A DNA stretch of 64,000 nucleotides from an uncultured Sphingomonas sp. (GCF_902806265.1 NZ_CADCVZ010000054.1:1-64000); one strand, 5' to 3'. Shown: positions 34,559 to 44,813, counted from the stretch's first letter. Notes: generated from the letters alone by a model not told the origin. Program-made: numbers and translations.

Positions 34559-36712
34559 CTACCGTCCTGGCAAGTCCTCCGCGTGCAGCATGAAATCATC
34601 GAGCGCATGGTCGAGCGGTCGTAGAAGGTGACCGCGGCTGCTGGCCAGGGTGGTGTCCGCCTTGTCGCCGCCGATGTCGCGCACCAGGGTAAGGTTCTGA
34701 CCACCGCGGTCAGCGATTTGCCGGGCCAGACCGTGCCAGCTGATGCTGCCTTGGTTGGCGAGGTGCCATAGGCCGCTCTCGCCATCGAGCAGCAGGTCGA
34801 GCGTCGCATGAACGAGGTCGGGGACATAGGTGGGGCTGACCACCGCATTGTCGCTGGCGTGCACCTCTTCCCCCTTCACCAACCGGTCGAGCGTACCCCA
34901 CAGAAAGTTGTAGCGGTCCCAGGGCCCGAAGAAAGAGCTGGTCCGGACGATCAAGGCAGTGGGGTTGATGGCCAGGACGCGATCCTCGGCGTCGGCCTTG
35001 CTCTGGCCGTAGACGCAGGCGGGGGAGGTCGGGTCCGCCTCGATATAAGCTCGGCCAAGCTGCCCGTCGAACACCAGGTCGGAGCTGAAGGTCACCAACG
35101 GGATGCCACGCCTGGCGCAGGCGGCGGCGAGCAGTTCAGGGCCGGTGGTGTTGATCCTGAAGCAATCGTCCGGCTGGTGCTCGGCCTCCGGCACACGGAC
35201 GAAGCCGGCCGTGTTGACCACCGCCCAGGGCTGATATTCGTCCAGCGCCCGGTCGATGGAAGCGGCGTCGGTGATGTCCATCGCGCGCCGATCGGTCAGG
35301 ACGCGGGCCAGGCCGCGATGGTGGCAGAGCCGGCCGAATGCCTGGCCCAGCGTTCCGGTGGCGCCGGTAACCAGCAGCGGCCTGCCGCCAAGCATCCGGT
35401 CGGTGGACATGCGAGCACCGATATAGAAACGCTCCGGGCGACGCCACCAGCCCCGCCCGAGATCGATCGGGTGCGCGCACTCCTCGCCCGCGCCGAGCGC
35501 GGCCGCGGTTTTGGCGATCAGCGTGGGCCGGGGCTTGCCGCCGCGGGTATCGAAAGCGCCGACGTCGTAGTGGTTCTCCTCGCGGGTCAGCAGCGAGCGC
35601 CAGTCCACCGCGCCGAACAGCGACCACAGGGTCACGGCGCGGATGTCGACACCTTCCTCGCGGACCTGCCGGGCGGCGTTCCATACCTGCTTGAACCAGC
35701 GGACCTGCTCCTCGCGGGTGCAGCCGTGGTGTACCTCCGTGACCGCCAAAGGTATGTTGTAGCGCTCCCAGGCTTCGCGCAGGCGCTCGGCCGGGCCGAC
35801 CTTGGCGGCGAGGTGCGGGATGCGGATCGCTTCCACGTCGGCATAAGTTTCCCGCCCATTGGAGCCCGGATCGACCTGCGGATAACGTTCGACCCGCTCG
35901 TCCAGATAGCGTTCGCTGGTCAGGTAATGGTTGATGCCGATGATGTCGGGCGTGGCGTCGCCGGAGGCGAGGTCGTCCAGCAAGTCGGCGGTCGAGTGCC
36001 GTTCCAAGGTGGCGCGGAACGGGTGCCCCGCACCGACCCGGCCGGCGAGCAGATCGAGGCTGAGCCACCGCCGTTCGTTCTCGTGCGCGGCCTGATGCGC
36101 GAGCTTGCGGGTGGAGAAGGTCCGACCGAGGTCCTCCGTTGCGACCAGCAGGGCAGCCGGATTGACCTCGCGGATCGCGCGCATGGCGGTCAGGGTGCCG
36201 CGGCATTCATGGGCCAGCGCCTGGATGAACTTGCCCCAGTCGCGCGTGTGCGGGTACCAGTGGCCGTAGAGGCAGGAGAAGCGGGCGGTGGTCAGCGGCT
36301 CGTTGACCGGCGTCCACATCTCCACGAACGGATAACGCTCCGCCGCCGCGCGCGCGTAGCGGGCAAGCTTGGCTGGGAACTCCGGATCGAGCAGACTCGT
36401 ATAGCGCGGCCCGGAGCCATGGTGGACCAGTCCGCCGATGATGCGGATGCCGAGGTCGCGCAGACGCCGGAGCCGTTCGTCGTGCCACGCCCAGTTGAGT
36501 TCGTCAGGGTGGTCGGGAGCCACCCGCTCCCATACGATCGGGTAGCGGACGGTCTTGATCCCAAGCTCCGCGATGGCGTCGAGGTCCGCCAGCCGATGCG
36601 CATGGCCGGTCAGGACCACCTCGTCGCGGAACTCGTCGCCAATCCGGACAACGGTGCACTCGACCCCGCCCCAAAGCTGGAGCGGGGTTTGATGTTCTGT
36701 CGGTTCGGTCAT
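34559..36712 (-). CDS. GH1-like glycosidase fused to RmlD-type reductase
   Basis: 717 residues with two catalytic modules. Residues 1 to about 410 form a GH1-like TIM barrel: the acid/base Glu138 in TPVNEP and a candidate nucleophile in LAVTEVHHG near residue 330. Residues about 438-717 are an extended short-chain dehydrogenase of the dTDP-4-dehydrorhamnose reductase (RmlD) type: GATGTLGQ, VFDGQ, VYGQSKADAED, RTSSFFGP. No signal peptide, so both act in the cytoplasm. Pairing a glycoside-cleaving fold with a nucleotide-sugar reductase suggests sugar modification or polysaccharide synthesis. The GH1 part may have a non-hydrolytic role. The gene starts 24 bp after the GT-Glf fusion. Confidence 0.85.
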   Translation of the reverse strand: MTEPTEHQTPLQLWGGVECTVVRIGDEFRDEVVLTGHAHRLADLDAIAELGIKTVRYPIVWERVAPDHPDELNWAWHDERLRRLRDLGIRIIGGLVHHGSGPRYTSLLDPEFPAKLARYARAAAERYPFVEMWTPVNEPLTTARFSCLYGHWYPHTRDWGKFIQALAHECRGTLTAMRAIREVNPAALLVATEDLGRTFSTRKLAHQAAHENERRWLSLDLLAGRVGAGHPFRATLERHSTADLLDDLASGDATPDIIGINHYLTSERYLDERVERYPQVDPGSNGRETYADVEAIRIPHLAAKVGPAERLREAWERYNIPLAVTEVHHGCTREEQVRWFKQVWNAARQVREEGVDIRAVTLWSLFGAVDWRSLLTREENHYDVGAFDTRGGKPRPTLIAKTAAALGAGEECAHPIDLGRGWWRRPERFYIGARMSTDRMLGGRPLLVTGATGTLGQAFGRLCHHRGLARVLTDRRAMDITDAASIDRALDEYQPWAVVNTAGFVRVPEAEHQPDDCFRINTTGPELLAAACARRGIPLVTFSSDLVFDGQLGRAYIEADPTSPACVYGQSKADAEDRVLAINPTALIVRTSSFFGPWDRYNFLWGTLDRLVKGEEVHASDNAVVSPTYVPDLVHATLDLLLDGESGLWHLANQGSISWHGLARQIADRGGQNLTLVRDIGGDKADTTLASSRGHLLRPLDHALDDFMLHAEDLPGR

Positions 36713-36736
36713 CCCTGTCCCGACTGCGGCTGGACG

Positions 36737-39100
36737 TCAGATCGCCAGGCGCAGCTCCCTGCTGGACGCGCCGGTTTTGGTGCGCGCCTGGTCCAGGCGG
36801 CGGAAGGTGGCGAGCGCCTGTCCGACGATCTGGTCCATGTTGTAGTAGCGGTAGGTCGCCAGCCGCCCGACAAAGGTCACGCCCGCGGTTGCATCCGCCA
36901 GCGCCTCGTACTGTTTGAACAGCGTCTGGTTCTCCGGACGAGGGATCGGATAATAGGGATCGCCCTCCGCACTGGGATACTCCAGCGTGATGGTGGTGCG
37001 GGGGTGCTCCTGCCCGGTCATGTGCTTGTACTCGCTGATGCGGGTATAAGGCGTTTCCGTGTCCGGGTAGTTGACCACCGCGACGTCCTGAAACCGTTCC
37101 TTCTCGATCGTCGAATGGACGAAGCGCAGCGAGCGGTAGGGCAGCTTGCCGAAGCGCCAGTCGAAATATTCGTCGATCGGCCCGGTGTAGATGATGTGCG
37201 CGGCGTCCACCTCGTCCCGCACGTCGCGGAAGTCGGTGCCGAGCGACCGGTCGATCAGCGGGTGATCGAGCATCCGCTCGAACATCCGGGTGTAGCCCTC
37301 CAGCGGCATGATCTGGTGGGTGTCGGTGAAATAGCGGTCGTCGGTGTTGGTGCGGGTCGGGATGCGGCTCGTCACCTGCTTGTCGAGCTCGCTCGGGTCC
37401 AGGCCCCACTGCTTGCGGGTATAGCCCTGGAAGAACAACTCGTAGAGTTCGCGCCCGACCGCGTTGATCACCACATCTTCCGAGGTCCGGATGTCCGCCA
37501 CCGGTTCGGCGCGCGAGGCGAGGAACGCCGCGGCCTCCTCGTCGGTCTTGAGGTTCGCGTCGAACAGCTTGTTGAGCGTGGTGCGGTTGATCGGGATCGG
37601 CACCAGCTGGTCGCGGACGTTGGCGAGCACGCGGTGCTCGTACGGCCGCCACCTGGTGAACTGCGACAGATAGCCGACGATCTCGTCCGAGTTGGCATGG
37701 AAGATGTGCGGCCCGTATTTGTGGTACAGGATGCCGTCCGCGTTGAGCTCGTCGTAAGCGTTGCCCCCGATGTGCTCGCGCTTGTCGATCATCAGGATCC
37801 GCGCGCCATGCTGGGTCGCCAGCCGTTCGGCCAGGACCGAGCCGGCGAAACCGCAGCCGACGATCAGGTAATCATACTTCTTGGCCTTGGCCGCGGAGGC
37901 GCCGAACGCCGGGCGTTCGATCTTGCGGGCGGATTCCATGACGTTGTCGATCAGCTTTGCCATACGTGCCTGCGTTGTATCCCAGCTCATGTCCGCCAGC
38001 AGGAGGTCGACCTCCGCCAGCCAGCCATCGTCTTCCCTCGTAAGCGCGAGGGCGCGCTCGCACGCCTGGACGAACTGGTCGGGAGTGGCGGCGATGCGCA
38101 CGCCCGAGAGCTTCTCGTAGTGGCGTTTCACGTCCTTGATCGGCGTGGATACCACAGGTTTGCCGGCAGCGAGATACTCAGGGGTCTTGGTCGGCGAGAT
38201 GAAGCGGGTCGCCTCGTTGATGGCGAACGGCATCAGCGCCACGTCCCAATTGGCCAGGTAAGTCGGCAGCTCCTCGTAGCCCTTGCCTCCAAGATAATGG
38301 ATGTTGTCCCGGCGGGGCAGGTCGTCCTCGCTGATCTTCACCACCGGACCGACCATCACCAGCTGCCAGTCGGGCCGGGCGTCGGCCACCGCGGCGACCA
38401 GGTCGAGGTCGATGCGCTCGTCGATCACCCCGTAGAAGCCGAAGCGCGGCCGGGCGATGGCGGCTTGGTCCGCCGGGTCGGCGATGCCGCTGCGGGCCGC
38501 GCCGAAGTGCTTGCGGTCGACCGAGGAGGGGAAGGGGTGCACGTCGCCGTGGCGCTGCTTCTTGGCCTCGTACAGCGAGTAGCCGCCGGTGAAGACCAGG
38601 TCGGACGCCTCCAGCAGCTCCTTCTCCAAATTGAGCAGCTCCTGCGGCGCGAAGCGGAAGGCGCTCAGCTCGTCCATGCAGTCGTAGATGGTGGCGACCG
38701 CATCCAGGTGCCGCGAGAACGGCAGCATCATCGGCGTGTAATACCAGCGGATGAGCTTGCCTGAGATGGTCGCGACGAACCCGTCGAGCAGGCCCCTGAG
38801 CACCGTTTGCTGGGCCGCCGGGTCCAACCCTTCGGGCAGCTGCGGAGTCACGATCGTCAGATTGGGCGCGCCCTTGCCAGACCGCACCTGCAGCGAAGGA
38901 CCTTCGCCCGCGGCGGCGACCACCGGCTCTTCCCACACCACTACCGGCATGGATTTCGCAAAGCGGCTCATCAAGTGCTGGGGCCGCTGGAACACGAACT
39001 CCCACCGGAGATGCGAGAAACAGATAAGAACCGTTTTGTTGTTCGGGGATGCCGGCACAGGCACACTACCCTCACCGCGAACGCCGACACTCTCGAACAT
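36737..39100 (-). CDS. glf: Glycosyltransferase fused to UDP-galactopyranose mutase
   Basis: 787 residues. Residues about 20-390 are a GT-B glycosyltransferase (WEFVFQRPQHLMSRFAK, GFYGVIDERIDLDL, SPTKTPEYLAAGKPVVST). Residues about 405-787 are Glf: FAD-binding DYLIVGCGFAGSVLAERLA, GGNAYDE, YGPHIFHA, FFQGYTRKQWG and C-terminal RLATYRYYNMDQIVGQAL. Glf makes UDP-galactofuranose, so the fusion could make and transfer galactofuranose or channel it to a partner. ATG at 39100 has GAGGTGACTTGAAG before it. Followed by the GH1-RmlD gene in the same operon. Confidence 0.93.
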   Translation of the reverse strand: MFESVGVRGEGSVPVPASPNNKTVLICFSHLRWEFVFQRPQHLMSRFAKSMPVVVWEEPVVAAAGEGPSLQVRSGKGAPNLTIVTPQLPEGLDPAAQQTVLRGLLDGFVATISGKLIRWYYTPMMLPFSRHLDAVATIYDCMDELSAFRFAPQELLNLEKELLEASDLVFTGGYSLYEAKKQRHGDVHPFPSSVDRKHFGAARSGIADPADQAAIARPRFGFYGVIDERIDLDLVAAVADARPDWQLVMVGPVVKISEDDLPRRDNIHYLGGKGYEELPTYLANWDVALMPFAINEATRFISPTKTPEYLAAGKPVVSTPIKDVKRHYEKLSGVRIAATPDQFVQACERALALTREDDGWLAEVDLLLADMSWDTTQARMAKLIDNVMESARKIERPAFGASAAKAKKYDYLIVGCGFAGSVLAERLATQHGARILMIDKREHIGGNAYDELNADGILYHKYGPHIFHANSDEIVGYLSQFTRWRPYEHRVLANVRDQLVPIPINRTTLNKLFDANLKTDEEAAAFLASRAEPVADIRTSEDVVINAVGRELYELFFQGYTRKQWGLDPSELDKQVTSRIPTRTNTDDRYFTDTHQIMPLEGYTRMFERMLDHPLIDRSLGTDFRDVRDEVDAAHIIYTGPIDEYFDWRFGKLPYRSLRFVHSTIEKERFQDVAVVNYPDTETPYTRISEYKHMTGQEHPRTTITLEYPSAEGDPYYPIPRPENQTLFKQYEALADATAGVTFVGRLATYRYYNMDQIVGQALATFRRLDQARTKTGASSRELRLAI

Positions 39101-39258
39101 CTTCAAGTCACCTCGCGCAGTTGTGGCTGTTATGATGGTTGAACCACAATGGACCGGTTCGGGTTCCCTCAGCTGGCGGTTTGCACCGCAACATTCTTGC
39201 TGCAGTGCGACAGACTGCGGCAGGGGAGCGCCCATCCGAGCGCTCCCTTGCCGTTGAC

Positions 39259-39429
39259 TCACGCGTCCAGCCGGACCCGGCTGGCCTTGCCGCCCTCGCG
39301 TCCGGCGGCCGCCGCCCGCTCGCGATCGTGAGCGAAGTTGCCGCCGCTGGCCTTGCCGCCCTTGCTGGCGATCTCACGCTGCCGATGGGGGTCCATCGCC
39401 GCGAAACCTCGTTTCGCACTAGTTGCCAC
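39259..39429 (-). CDS. KGG-repeat stress-response protein
   Basis: 56-residue basic, glycine-rich protein: MATSAKRGFAAMDPHRQREI, a KGGKASGG motif and a second GGKAS near the end. These are the two KGG repeats of the con-10/general stress protein family. Often induced by desiccation, osmotic or heat stress. GTG at 39429 is the likely start (GGGAGAG 6 bases upstream). The 265 bp to pccB on the other strand hold no gene that I can support. Confidence 0.82.
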   Translation of the reverse strand: MATSAKRGFAAMDPHRQREIASKGGKASGGNFAHDRERAAAAGREGGKASRVRLDA

Positions 39430-39694
39430 TGCATCTCTCCCTAGCCGATCGACCAAAAGGATCGAGCGAACAGCAAGCGAGCTACATAAATGTCGCGTTC
39501 AGCTTTCTGACATGGGTTAGCGAAGCTTTCGGCTGGGCGGTTCAGAGCTTCGTTCCGTCGATTGTAAGTGTTTGTTCCGGCTCGAAATAAGGTCCGGCGG
39601 CGGCGGCGCTTCGGCGGTGACTCTAACCCTTGGCTTCGCAAGGGCGGAGCTGCGGAATTGACGAGAACGGGCGAACCGCCCAACAGCTTGCCCT

Positions 39695-41221
<1,527 letters not shown>

Positions 41222-41228
41222 GCCGCAT

Positions 41229-41318
41229 CCGTCATGCTGAACTTGCTTCAGCATCCATCCTTTGGCTCGTACAGGTGGCCTTGTGAAAGGATGGACGCTG
41301 GAACGCGTTCAGCTGACC
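41229..41318. repeat. REPIN-like two-armed unit, left part of element
   Basis: Left arm 41229-41260 and inverted inner arm 41289-41318, with about 28 bp of spacer. The inner arm differs from the consensus at about five positions plus a one-base deletion, and contains the GIY-YIG stop codon at 41309-41311. Size and arrangement match the ruvA-ruvC copy. Confidence 0.75.
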
Positions 41319-41620
41319 AATGGAGCAGACGGCAGCCCTAAGCCAGGCGCCAGGTCCACCCAGTGCGGGTTCTCACTTTCGATCAGGTTGATCTTCCATT
41401 GCCGGTGCCAGCGCTTCAGCTGTTTCTCGCGCGCAATCGCATCGTGCATGGTGTCGAACAGCTCGAAACGGGTCAAGCGCACGACGCCGTACTTAGAGGT
41501 GAAGCCTTTCACCTCCCCAGCCCTGTGCTGGTAGGTCCGAGCGATGAGATCGGACGTGACACCGATATAAAGGGTACCGTAGGGCTGGCTGGCAAGGACG
41601 TAGACGCACGGCTGCTTCAT
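41309..41620 (-). CDS. GIY-YIG nuclease family protein
   Basis: 103 residues. GIY-YIG motif split as CVYVLA and LYIG (Tyr18-Ile19-Gly20), the family Arg28 in LIARTYQH, and the acidic residue Glu65 in AIAREKQLKRWHRQWK. This is the small stand-alone COG2827/UhbQ-like form, presumed to nick or cut DNA. Transcribed against the propionate operon. Flanked by inverted repeats that share sequence with a solo repeat elsewhere in the window, so the nuclease may act on these repeats. No good ribosome-binding site is visible, which would keep expression low. Confidence 0.85.
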   Translation of the reverse strand: MKQPCVYVLASQPYGTLYIGVTSDLIARTYQHRAGEVKGFTSKYGVVRLTRFELFDTMHDAIAREKQLKRWHRQWKINLIESENPHWVDLAPGLGLPSAPLVS

Positions 41621-41640
41621 GGGCCCAAGTGCATGCGGAG

Positions 41641-41672
41641 GGATGGATGCTGAAACAAGTTCAGCATGACGG
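41641..41672. repeat. Right inverted repeat of GIY-YIG element
   Basis: 32-bp copy ending GTTCAGCATGACGG. It is inverted relative to 41229-41260 (31/32 identical) and in the same orientation as 29625-29656 (31/32 identical). It ends 4-6 bases before the mce start, occupying the place of the ribosome-binding site. Confidence 0.8.
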
Positions 41673-41678
41673 TTTGTG

Positions 41679-42098
41679 ATGAGATTCGGACGCTTGAACC
41701 ACGTCGGCGTTGCGACGCCTTCGATTGAACGAAGCCTGGAACTCTACCGCACCCTCTTCGGCGCGGAGCCGGCCTCGCCCCCGTTTGACCTCTCAGCACA
41801 GGGCGTGCGCGTCTGCTTCGTCGATGCGCCGAACTCGCAGATCGAACTGATCGAACCGCTTGGGCCGGACTCGCCGATCGCCAGGTTCCTCGAGAAGAAC
41901 CCGGACGGCGGGCAGCACCATCTGTGCTTTGAAGTGCCGGACATCGAAGAGGCTCGGACCTTCTATGAGGGACAGGGCACGCGCGTCCTCGGACCGACGC
42001 GGATCGGGGCGCATGGAACGCCGATCTTCTTCCTCCACCCGAAGGACACGGGCGGGATGCTGACGGAGATCATGGAAAGCCCGAAACAGGCGCACTGA
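41679..42098 (+). CDS. mce: Methylmalonyl-CoA epimerase
   Basis: 139 residues, vicinal-oxygen-chelate fold. LNHVGVATPSIERSL provides the first metal His, HHLCFEVPDIE the next, and the C-terminal GMLTEIME the glutamate. Converts (2S)- to (2R)-methylmalonyl-CoA between PCC and the mutase. A GTG directly precedes the chosen ATG at 41679. No Shine-Dalgarno sequence is visible because an inverted repeat ends just upstream. The stop overlaps the start of the following membrane-protein gene by one base. Confidence 0.93.
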   Translation: MRFGRLNHVGVATPSIERSLELYRTLFGAEPASPPFDLSAQGVRVCFVDAPNSQIELIEPLGPDSPIARFLEKNPDGGQHHLCFEVPDIEEARTFYEGQGTRVLGPTRIGAHGTPIFFLHPKDTGGMLTEIMESPKQAH

Positions 42099-42343
42099 TG
42101 AGCGATCGCGGTGCGGAGCTGATCATCGGCGTGGGTTGCGCGGTGCTGGCCGTGCTCCTGGTCCTGCGCATCGGGCGGGCGCTGCGGACCGGCGAGGTGC
42201 CGCTGTACCGCTCCCGGCTGACCCGGGCCGAGGCGGGGGATGCGCGGTTTTTGACGCTGCTGGGGATCAACGTGCTGGCGTTCGTCGCCATGTTCGTGAT
42301 CGCCGCCGACCTGATCCTCGGATTGGGATTGCGCGCGCGCTAG
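42098..42343 (+). CDS. Small two-span membrane protein
   Basis: 81 residues with two predicted transmembrane segments, about 8-24 (LIIGVGCAVLAVLLVL) and 52-76 (LTLLGINVLAFVAMFVIAAD), joined by a basic loop with RALRTGEVPLYRSR. No known domain recognised. The TGATG junction with mce implies coupled translation; the mutase gene begins 39 bp later. A conserved passenger of the propionate operon or an unrelated protein; cannot tell. Confidence 0.75.
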   Translation: MSDRGAELIIGVGCAVLAVLLVLRIGRALRTGEVPLYRSRLTRAEAGDARFLTLLGINVLAFVAMFVIAADLILGLGLRAR

Positions 42344-42382
42344 GGTTTTCGCGGCAACGACTTGGGTCTAGTGCCCTCCCCT

Positions 42383-44512
42383 ATGTCGAGCGATCACGAA
42401 GCCTGGAAAGCCCTCGCCGCGAAAGAGGCGCGCGGTGCCGACCTGTCGCGCACCATGCCCGAAGGCATCACCCTCAAAACCGTCTACGGACCCGAGGACT
42501 CAGCCGGGATCGATAGCGGCTTTCCCGGCATTCCTCCCTACACCCGCGGGCCCTACGCGACCATGTACGCCGGCCGGCCGTGGACCATCCGCCAGTACGC
42601 CGGCTTCTCCACCGCGGAGGAGAGTAACGCCTTCTACCGCCGCAACCTCGCCGCGGGGCAGAAGGGACTTTCCGTCGCCTTCGACCTCGCTACCCACCGC
42701 GGCTACGACAGCGACCATCCGCGGGTCGCGGGCGACGTCGGCAAGGCCGGCGTGGCGATCGACAGCGTCGTGGACATGAAGTTGCTGTTCGACGGCATCC
42801 CGCTCGGCGAGATGAGCGTCAGCATGACCATGAACGGCGCGGTGCTACCGGTGCTGGCCTTCTACATCGTCGCGGGCGAGGAGCAGGGGGTGCCGCTTAC
42901 GGCACTCAGCGGCACCATCCAGAACGATATCCTGAAAGAGTTCGCGGTCCGCAACACCTACATCTACCCGCCCGAACCCTCGATGCGGATCGTGTCGGAC
43001 ATCATCGCCTACACGAGCCGCGAGATGCCGAAGTTCAACAGCATCTCCATCTCGGGCTACCACATGCACGAGGCCGGCGCGACGGCGGTGCAGGAACTGG
43101 CCTACACGCTGGCCGACGGCATGGAGTATGTGCGGGCCGCGGCCGCGCAGGGCTTGGCGATCGACGCCTTTGCGCCGCGCCTGTCCTTCTTCTTCGGCAT
43201 CGGCATGAACCTGTTCATGGAGGTGGCGAAGCTGCGCGCGGCGCGGACGCTATGGGGGCGGATCATGACCGACCTCGGCGCCCAGTCCGAAAAGTCCAAG
43301 CTGCTCCGTACCCACTGCCAGACCAGCGGCGTGAGCCTCACCGAGCAGGACCCGTACAACAACATCGTGCGCACCACGGTGGAGGCGCTAGCGGCGGTGC
43401 TGGGAGGGACCCAGTCGCTGCACACCAACAGCTTCGACGAGGCGATCGCGCTGCCGACCGACTTCTCGGCCCGCATCGCCCGCAATACGCAGCTGATCCT
43501 GGCGGAGGAGAGCGGGGTGACCGCGGTGGCCGATCCGCTCGGTGGCAGCTGGTACGTCGAAGCGCTGACCCGCGAGCTGGAGGAGCGGGCCTGGGCCTTG
43601 ATCGAGGAGGTCGAGGCGCACGGCGGCATGACCAAGGCGGTCGCGGAGGGCCTGCCCAAGAAGCGCATCGAGGAAGCCGCGGCCGAGCGCCAGGCCAAGG
43701 TCGACACCGGGGAGACGGTGATCGTTGGGGTGAACCGCTACCGGTTGCCGGAGGAGGCCGAGCTCGACATTTTGGAGGTGGACAATGCCCGAGTGCGCGC
43801 CGGGCAGATCGAGCGGCTGGCGGCGATGCGGGGGAGCCGTGACGCGGGCGCGGTGCGGGACGCCCTCGACGCGCTTGAGTCGGGTGCGCGCAGCGGCGAG
43901 AACCTGTTGGCGTTGGCCGTGCAAGCAGCTCGCGTGCGCTGCTCCCTGGGCGAGATCTCCGACGCGCTCGAGCTTGCCTTCGGCCGCTACGCCACCAAGC
44001 CTGAGCCGGTCAGCGGCATCTACGGCCAGCGCTCCGACGTGCGCTGGCGGGGCGCGGTGGAGGGCACGCAGGCGGTCACCACCCGCCTCGGCCGCAAGCC
44101 CCGCATGCTGGTTGCCAAGATGGGCCAGGACGGCCACGACCGCGGCGCCAACCTGGTATCGAGCGCGTTCGGCGACCTCGGTTTCGAGATCATCGCCGGC
44201 CCCCTGTTCCAGACCCCGCGCGAGGTGGCCGAACTGGCCGTGACCAGCGAAGTCGACGTGGTCGGCGCCTCCTCCCTCGCGGCCGGGCACAAGACGCTGA
44301 TCCCCGAGCTGATCGAGCACCTCCGCGAGCTCGATCGCGCCGACATCAAGGTCGTCGCCGGCGGCGTCATCCCGGCGCAGGACTATGCCGCGCTCAGGGC
44401 CGCGGGGGTGCAGGCGATCTTCGGGCCGGGCACCAACCTCGCCGACGCGGCGGACGAGGTGCTGCGCCTGCTCGGGCACAACAAGCCGCCGATGGATGAG
44501 GCGGCGGAGTGA
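42383..44512 (+). CDS. scpA: Methylmalonyl-CoA mutase
   Basis: 709 residues, single-chain adenosylcobalamin-dependent mutase. TIM-barrel half: [60 protein letters not shown]-terminal B12 domain with the base-off ligand His585 in [11 protein letters not shown], followed by GPLFQTP and GGVIPAQDY. Isomerises methylmalonyl-CoA to succinyl-CoA, feeding the TCA cycle. ATG at 42383 is preferred over the in-frame start 21 bases upstream. The stop overlaps the next gene by 4 bases (GTGA). No cobalamin riboswitch was seen upstream. Confidence 0.95.
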   Translation: MSSDHEAWKALAAKEARGADLSRTMPEGITLKTVYGPEDSAGIDSGFPGIPPYTRGPYATMYAGRPWTIRQYAGFSTAEESNAFYRRNLAAGQKGLSVAFDLATHRGYDSDHPRVAGDVGKAGVAIDSVVDMKLLFDGIPLGEMSVSMTMNGAVLPVLAFYIVAGEEQGVPLTALSGTIQNDILKEFAVRNTYIYPPEPSMRIVSDIIAYTSREMPKFNSISISGYHMHEAGATAVQELAYTLADGMEYVRAAAAQGLAIDAFAPRLSFFFGIGMNLFMEVAKLRAARTLWGRIMTDLGAQSEKSKLLRTHCQTSGVSLTEQDPYNNIVRTTVEALAAVLGGTQSLHTNSFDEAIALPTDFSARIARNTQLILAEESGVTAVADPLGGSWYVEALTRELEERAWALIEEVEAHGGMTKAVAEGLPKKRIEEAAAERQAKVDTGETVIVGVNRYRLPEEAELDILEVDNARVRAGQIERLAAMRGSRDAGAVRDALDALESGARSGENLLALAVQAARVRCSLGEISDALELAFGRYATKPEPVSGIYGQRSDVRWRGAVEGTQAVTTRLGRKPRMLVAKMGQDGHDRGANLVSSAFGDLGFEIIAGPLFQTPREVAELAVTSEVDVVGASSLAAGHKTLIPELIEHLRELDRADIKVVAGGVIPAQDYAALRAAGVQAIFGPGTNLADAADEVLRLLGHNKPPMDEAAE

Positions 44513-44811
44513 TCGAGCCGCTCTATCACCTGTTCGTTTGGATCGTGTCTCCTGCCGCGGTAGGTCTCACCGCATATTATGCATTGCAAAAACGAGAGTT
44601 CTTCCTGGGAGCTTTCGCTTCTGCGAGCATGCTACTTCTGTGCGCCGGCATAGCGATGTGGATGTTCGACGGTTATCTGATGTTTTACCAGCTGATCTAC
44701 ACTGCTCTAATAGCTGTTCCCGCATCAATGTTGTTAGTTACAGCGTTCCAAGCTGCTGCTCGCCTCAGCAAATTGATCGTCCTTAAACTTCGGCCTGCGG
44801 ATACAAACTAG
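44509..44811 (+). CDS. Small membrane protein of unusual low GC
   Basis: 100 residues with about three hydrophobic segments ([58 protein letters not shown]). No family recognised. G+C is close to 50 percent, against roughly two thirds in the genes on both sides, and codons such as TTA, ATA and AAA appear that neighbours avoid. Yet it is wedged between mcm (4-base overlap, GTG start) and pccA (2 bp gap), as if resident in the operon. Looks like a recent acquisition or a gene under different selection. Confidence 0.7.
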   Translation: MIEPLYHLFVWIVSPAAVGLTAYYALQKREFFLGAFASASMLLLCAGIAMWMFDGYLMFYQLIYTALIAVPASMLLVTAFQAAARLSKLIVLKLRPADTN

Positions 44812-44813
44812 GT

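Larger units (their letters stand above)
41229..41672. mobile_element. GIY-YIG gene bounded by 32-bp inverted repeats
   Basis: 444-bp unit between pccB and mce. The left end (41229-41260) starts CCGTCATGCTGAACTT. The right end (41641-41672) is its reverse complement with one mismatch in 32. A diverged inner arm (41289-41318) pairs with the left end, giving a two-armed unit of 90 bp like the solo copy at 29565-29656. The only gene is a GIY-YIG nuclease on the minus strand whose stop codon lies in the inner arm. No target-site duplication is obvious. I infer a REPIN-like element carrying its own nuclease; mobility is not shown. Confidence 0.7.

Noticed and set aside
34808-38764. 1318-codon plus-strand open frame opposite the GH1-RmlD and GT-Glf genes
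   Set aside because: Spans two well-supported genes on the other strand, and its composition (Val, Gly, Arg, Asp) is typical of an antisense shadow in high-GC DNA.
42344-42382. Cobalamin riboswitch upstream of methylmalonyl-CoA mutase
   Set aside because: The gap to the preceding gene is only 39 bp, too short for the riboswitch, and no B12-box sequence is visible there or upstream of mce.
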